NCBI GenBank assembly: GCA_964345695.1
Contig: CAYFSC010000042.1
Span: 1-18,826, forward strand
Origin: CAYFSC01 sp964345695
Lineage (GTDB): Bacteria > Bacteroidota > Rhodothermia > Rhodothermales > Salinibacteraceae
Direction of reading: 5' to 3'
DNA length: 18,826 nucleotides
How positions within the stretch are numbered: the first letter of the stretch is position 1; each line of letters begins with the position of its first letter. The translations under genes and the position numbers were made by a program. Below the pieces are notes generated by a model. It saw only the letters and a program-made list of their open reading frames with translations, made no database searches and was not told where the DNA came from. Below, one piece after another: positions 15,515 through 18,826 of the stretch.

Positions 15515-16078
15515 ATGATCTCCTCCAGCCAGCGGTTCCTCTTTCGAGCAGTTCCCGTTGTCCTTCTTCTCGCACTCCTTGTCGCCCCGGCCTCGGCACA
15601 GGAGCGGGGCAACGACGAGCCGCGCGTCAGTCCGAATGCGGCGGTCTCACAGACCATCGGCACCACGGAGGTGCGCGTCACCTACGGACGGCCGAGCGTC
15701 AACGACCGTGAGATCTTTGGCAGCCTGGTGCCCTACGACGAAGTGTGGCGAACGGGCGCGAACGAGGCGACGACCATCACCTTCTCGTCGGACGTCCAGG
15801 TGGAAGGCGAGTCCCTCTCGGCGGGCACCTATTCCCTGTTCACCATGCCCGGCACCGACACCTGGACGCTCATCTTCAACAGCGAAGCCAACGTCTGGGG
15901 CACGAGCTACGACGAGAGCAACGACGTCCTCCGGGTGCAGGTAGAACCGGAGTCGGCCTCAATGCAGGAGATGGTGACTTTTACGTTCGAGAACGTGACG
16001 GACACCTCCGGGACGTGCGTGCTGCACTGGGCGGATGTGCGCGTTCCGTTTGAGATCTCGGTGGCCGGCGGCCAGTAA
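15515..16078 (+). CDS. Exported DUF2911 protein
   Basis: A 187-residue protein with a signal peptide (hydrophobic ~12-24, cleavage after APASA at 28), so it is periplasmic. The mature part matches the DUF2911 pattern closely: VSPNAAVSQTIGTTEVRVTY, GRPSVNDREIFG, LVPYDEVWRTGANEATTITF, LSAGTYSLFTMPGTDTWTLI, and a conserved ending rich in beta strands. No activity is established for the family, which is common in Bacteroidota and relatives. The start MISSSQRF is chosen because it opens the signal peptide; the open frame runs 44 codons upstream through non-coding-looking sequence. It is the first gene of a same-strand run with gaps of 70, 54 and 48 bases, probably one transcription unit. Confidence 0.92.
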   Translation: MISSSQRFLFRAVPVVLLLALLVAPASAQERGNDEPRVSPNAAVSQTIGTTEVRVTYGRPSVNDREIFGSLVPYDEVWRTGANEATTITFSSDVQVEGESLSAGTYSLFTMPGTDTWTLIFNSEANVWGTSYDESNDVLRVQVEPESASMQEMVTFTFENVTDTSGTCVLHWADVRVPFEISVAGGQ

Positions 16079-16148
16079 CCGTAGGGTGGTGTTGCCTCCT
16101 GCTTCCTTTAGGTTCCGCGTTCTTCCGACGCCTCCCCCCTGGTTCGAC

Positions 16149-16925
16149 ATGCGATCTGTCTTTGCTGCGTTCGTCGCCACCGTTCTGGGTCTCGCGGCCG
16201 TGGCCTGCCAGCCCGCCTCGCAGGACGCGCCGCCGCAGGCCCGCGCCATCGTCGACAGCGCCATTGCGGCCCACGGCGGCGCCGTGCTCGATCACGCCGT
16301 TGTGTCGTTCGACTTCCGGGGTACGGACTTTCGCCTTCGGCAAGACGGTGGGCAGTTCCGATTCCAGCGCACGTACACCGACTCGCTCGGGCGCACCGTC
16401 CGTGAGGTGCTGTCCAACGACAGTTTGTACCGCACCGTGAACGCGTCGCGCGTCGAACTGCCGCAGGACGAGCGCCGGTCGGTGGAGACAGCGGTGAACT
16501 CCGTCGCCTACTTTGCCCTCCTGCCCCACCCGTTGAGCGATCCCGCGGTGCAACCCGCCTACGAGGGCCGCGACACGCTCCAGGGCACCCCGTATCATCG
16601 CATCCGGGTCACCTTCCAGCAGGAAGGCGGCGGACGTGACTGGCAGGACCGATTCCTGTACTGGTTCCATCCGGACACGTATGCGATGGACTTCCTGGCC
16701 TATGCCTACGGATTCGGTCCTGACGAAGAAGCCGGCACCCGCTTCCGCGAGGCGTACAATGTGCGCCGGGTTCAGGGCGTTCGCTTCGCCAACTATTACA
16801 ACTACACCGACACGTCGCTGGCGCTGGATCAGCTGCACCGGTACCCGGCGCGATGGGCCGAGGAGGCTCTCTCCCTGGTGTCGCGGGTCGAACTCGACAG
16901 CGTACGCGTCCGACCGCTGGAGTGA
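16149..16925 (+). CDS. DUF6503-type lipoprotein
   Basis: A 258-residue exported protein. The N-terminus has a short hydrophobic stretch ending LGLAAVAC, with C20 as a probable lipidation site, although the -3 residue is Ala rather than the usual Leu. The mature part begins with a helix ARAIVDSAIAAHGG, then many beta strands with aromatic and acidic residues (VVSFDFRGTDFRL, PYHRIRVTFQQEGG, FLYWFHPDTYAMDFLAYAYG, GVRFANYYNY). This is the layout of DUF6503 proteins of Bacteroidota, which resemble outer-membrane lipoprotein-sorting or carrier folds. No activity is known. The start MRSVFAAF is chosen for the signal sequence; the upstream 38 codons in frame overlap the preceding gene. Confidence 0.82.
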   Translation: MRSVFAAFVATVLGLAAVACQPASQDAPPQARAIVDSAIAAHGGAVLDHAVVSFDFRGTDFRLRQDGGQFRFQRTYTDSLGRTVREVLSNDSLYRTVNASRVELPQDERRSVETAVNSVAYFALLPHPLSDPAVQPAYEGRDTLQGTPYHRIRVTFQQEGGGRDWQDRFLYWFHPDTYAMDFLAYAYGFGPDEEAGTRFREAYNVRRVQGVRFANYYNYTDTSLALDQLHRYPARWAEEALSLVSRVELDSVRVRPLE

Positions 16926-16979
16926 CGCCGCGTCTCGCTGTGGTGGAGCTTCCCCCCTCCTCTTCCGTCTGCTCTCCCC

Positions 16980-18251
16980 ATGGACGCCGTCTCTCCCATG
17001 GTCTCCTGCCACCGCTGGCAACCGCGCCTGTGCCTTGCTCTGCTCACGGTGGGGCTCGTTCTAAGCAGCGCGTGCCGGTCTGACGCGCCCGACGCGCCTG
17101 AAGCCGTCGATACGCTCCGGGTGCTGACGTACAACATCGAGGACGTGCGCACAGCCGATGTGCGGCGGACCGACCATCCACGCCTAGAGCGGGCGGCGGC
17201 GCGCATCCAGCACCTGCGCCCCGACGTGCTGCTCATCAACGAGATCACCTACGACCAGCCGGGAGCGCCGGGCTACCGAGAGGGCGAGCCCGAGGGGCAG
17301 AATGCGCGTCGGTTCCTGCAGCAATACCTGTCTCGCCCGCAGGCCGACAGCCTCCACCCGCTCTCGTACACGCCCGTGATGCTGCCCAGCAACACCGGCC
17401 TGCCGAGCGAGCACGACCTTAACAACGACGGCCGGGTGGTTACGACGGTGCCTTCGGTGCCTGCCTCACCGGCGGACGGCGGTGTCGCATCGCAAACGGA
17501 CGCGGGCCGGGCCTATGGCGGCGACGCCTGGGGCTTTGGCACCTTCCCCGGTCAGTACGCCATGGCGCTGTTCGTCCGGCCCGACCTGGCGGTGATGCAC
17601 GACTCCATCCGTACCTTCCGCCTGCTGCCTTGGTCGTCGATGCCCGGAGCCCTAACGCCGGTGGACTCGGCCACGGGCGAGCCCTGGTATTCGCCGGCGG
17701 AGTGGGATACGATGCGCCTCTCGTCCAAAAGCCACTGGGATGTGCCCGTGCGCCTGCCCAACGGACGGGTGCTTCACCTACTGGCGAGCCATCCCACGCC
17801 TCCAGGCTTCGACGGCGCGGCCGACCGCAACGGCCGCCGAAACCACGACGAAATCCGCCTCTGGGCCGATTACTTGCGCGACGCCGATTACATCCGCGAC
17901 GACTCCAGCCAGCAAGGGGGGCTGGACGCGTCGGCGCTGTTCGTGATCCTCGGTGATCAGAACGCGGATCCGGACGCGGGCAGCGGTCGCCCCGGGGCCA
18001 TCCAGCAACTGCTCGACCATCCACGCGTCCAGGATCCGCGTCCCACGGCGTCCCCGGCCGGCACGCAGGCCTTCCCCGACCTGGATCCCGACGACACGGC
18101 GCGCTGGGGCCTCCGCGCGGACTACGTCTTGCCGGCGGACACGCTGGAGGTGGTGCAGAGCGGCATCTGGCGTCCGGTGCGCAGGCCCACCCCGGAGGTG
18201 CCCGTAAGCGATCACTTCCCGGTCTGGATCGACATTGCTGTGCGCCCGTGA
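16980..18251 (+). CDS. Endonuclease/exonuclease/phosphatase superfamily lipoprotein
   Basis: A 423-residue exported protein of the metal-dependent EEP superfamily (DNase I / exonuclease III / inositol phosphatase fold), which cleaves phosphodiester or phosphomonoester bonds. Catalytic signatures occur in order: LTYNIED (N52), PDVLLINEI (E88, metal ligand), LASHPTPP (H271), ILGDQNADP (D326, N328), and PVSDHFPVWI (D411, H412). The N-terminus has a hydrophobic segment ending VLSSAC, so C32 may be lipidated; an alternative start at codon 7 (16998) keeps that signal. The ~50-residue insertion around 140-190 (Gly/Asp-rich, with DLNNDGR) is typical of long secreted EEP proteins. Substrate is unknown: nucleic acid, phospholipid headgroup or nucleotide are all possible. 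It lies in the same-strand run with the DUF2911, DUF6503 and YjbQ genes. Confidence 0.9.
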   Translation: MDAVSPMVSCHRWQPRLCLALLTVGLVLSSACRSDAPDAPEAVDTLRVLTYNIEDVRTADVRRTDHPRLERAAARIQHLRPDVLLINEITYDQPGAPGYREGEPEGQNARRFLQQYLSRPQADSLHPLSYTPVMLPSNTGLPSEHDLNNDGRVVTTVPSVPASPADGGVASQTDAGRAYGGDAWGFGTFPGQYAMALFVRPDLAVMHDSIRTFRLLPWSSMPGALTPVDSATGEPWYSPAEWDTMRLSSKSHWDVPVRLPNGRVLHLLASHPTPPGFDGAADRNGRRNHDEIRLWADYLRDADYIRDDSSQQGGLDASALFVILGDQNADPDAGSGRPGAIQQLLDHPRVQDPRPTASPAGTQAFPDLDPDDTARWGLRADYVLPADTLEVVQSGIWRPVRRPTPEVPVSDHFPVWIDIAVRP

Positions 18252-18263
18252 GGATCACGCTCG

Positions 18264-18281
18264 GTAGCCCTCGTAACCCTC
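18264..18281. repeat. 9-base tandem duplication before the YjbQ gene
   Basis: GTAGCCCTC (18264-18272) is followed by GTAACCCTC (18273-18281), eight of nine bases identical. It occupies much of the 48-base gap between the two genes. Short enough to be chance alone, but it matches the pattern of tandem duplications elsewhere in the window. Confidence 0.5.
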
Positions 18282-18299
18282 ATCGGTTCCCCTCTTCTC

Positions 18300-18737
18300 A
18301 TGGATTGGATTCAATCGGAGATCACGCTGGCGCCCAGGGAACGCGGTGTTCACCTGGTAACGGACGAGATTCTGGATCCGATGCCCGCGCTGCGCTCGTT
18401 TCGGGTGGGTATTCTGCACGTGTTCCTCCAGCACACCTCGGCCTCGCTGACCATCAACGAGAACGCCAGTCCGGCCGTGCGCGGGGATCTGCAGCGACAT
18501 CTCAACGAAATGGTGCCCGAAAACCAGCCCTATTACGAGCACACGCTGGAGGGCTCCGACGACATGCCCGCTCACATCAAGGCGTCGCTGCTCGACACCA
18601 GTCTCTCCATTCCGATCCGCGACGGGCGCCCGGCCTTCGGCACGTGGCAGGGCATCTACCTGAACGAGCATCGCAACCGCGGCGGCGCCCGCACGGTGAT
18701 CGTAACCGCCTACGGCGAGCGGGACGAGGCGGGGTAG
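18300..18737 (+). CDS. YjbQ/UPF0047 family protein
   Basis: A 145-residue soluble protein of the UPF0047 (YjbQ) family, often annotated as secondary thiamine-phosphate synthase because overexpressed E. coli YjbQ has weak activity of that kind; its physiological role is not settled. All family blocks are present: LQHTSASLTINENA (43-56, H45), DDMPAHIKASLL (87-98, H92), and FGTWQGIYLNEHR (113-125, H124). The three histidines are the conserved putative metal or active-site set. The length matches the family norm of about 130-140 residues, so it is complete. The ATG at 18300 follows a pyrimidine-rich leader (TTCCCCTCTTCTC) with no Shine-Dalgarno sequence. It is the last gene of the 15515-18737 run. 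Confidence 0.94.
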   Translation: MDWIQSEITLAPRERGVHLVTDEILDPMPALRSFRVGILHVFLQHTSASLTINENASPAVRGDLQRHLNEMVPENQPYYEHTLEGSDDMPAHIKASLLDTSLSIPIRDGRPAFGTWQGIYLNEHRNRGGARTVIVTAYGERDEAG

Positions 18738-18751
18738 ACATCTGGATTTGA

Positions 18752-18826
18752 GAGCCTGTTTGGCGGACGGTCTGCGGCCACCCCAGAGTACTTCTTCGCT
18801 GCGCTCAGGGCGCTGCGACTTCGCGG
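18752..18826. repeat. Possible edge of a repeat or insertion sequence, cut by the window
   Basis: From 18752 the sequence starts GAGCCTGTTTGG and continues without a convincing gene. This start resembles terminal repeats of some IS5-type elements, and the following CGCTGCGCTCAGG stretch has a skewed, repetitive GC pattern. No transposase can be seen because the window ends. This is pattern resemblance only. Confidence 0.25.

Noticed and set aside
1..18826. CRISPR arrays, integrases, toxin-antitoxin pairs, defence genes or prophage
   Set aside because: None seen: no spaced direct repeats and no matching protein families in any gene of the window.

Overview
This window looks like an ordinary stretch of chromosome from a high-GC, aerobic or halophilic member of the Rhodothermota/Bacteroidota side of the tree, in the Salinibacter/Rhodothermales direction. 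That assignment is inference. It rests on the DUF2911 and DUF6503-type proteins, which are known mainly from Bacteroidota and relatives, on acidic protein composition, and on the almost complete lack of Shine-Dalgarno sequences before the start codons. No phage, plasmid, CRISPR or complete insertion sequence is visible.

Layout. (1) 8-3232, minus: a large exported M1-family metallopeptidase with a C-terminal beta-rich, barrel-like region. (2) 3415-5473, plus: a double zinc-ribbon / transmembrane / TPR protein, then an RluA-family pseudouridine synthase. (3) 5535-6032, minus: a small hotdog-fold thioesterase-like protein. (4) 6293-6553, plus: a small zinc-ribbon protein. (5) 6770-7888, plus: two half-size YeeE/YedE sulfur-transport proteins, each with one signature cysteine motif. 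(6) 8114-14819, minus: a row of four co-directional genes. In transcription order these are the DNA polymerase III delta' subunit (holB), an exported TPR protein resembling eukaryotic RMDN proteins, a fused ADP-forming acyl-CoA synthetase / GNAT acetyltransferase (Pat-like), and a soluble PAS-PAS histidine kinase. (7) 15062-15135: a tRNA with CAT anticodon, followed by a strong intrinsic terminator. (8) 15515-18737, plus: a closely spaced run of a DUF2911 protein, a DUF6503-type lipoprotein, a lipoprotein of the endonuclease/exonuclease/phosphatase superfamily, and a YjbQ/UPF0047 protein. The last ~75 bases may be the edge of a repeat or insertion sequence.

The genes do not form one pathway. 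Plausible functional units are the two transporter halves and perhaps the 15515-18737 run. I found no convincing undescribed system. The observations most worth a second look are the RMDN-like protein, the Pat-like fusion that keeps the synthetase catalytic histidine, the peptidase-barrel fusion, a recurring pattern of 9-18 bp tandem duplications mostly in gene gaps, and the uniformly pyrimidine-rich, SD-less leaders.
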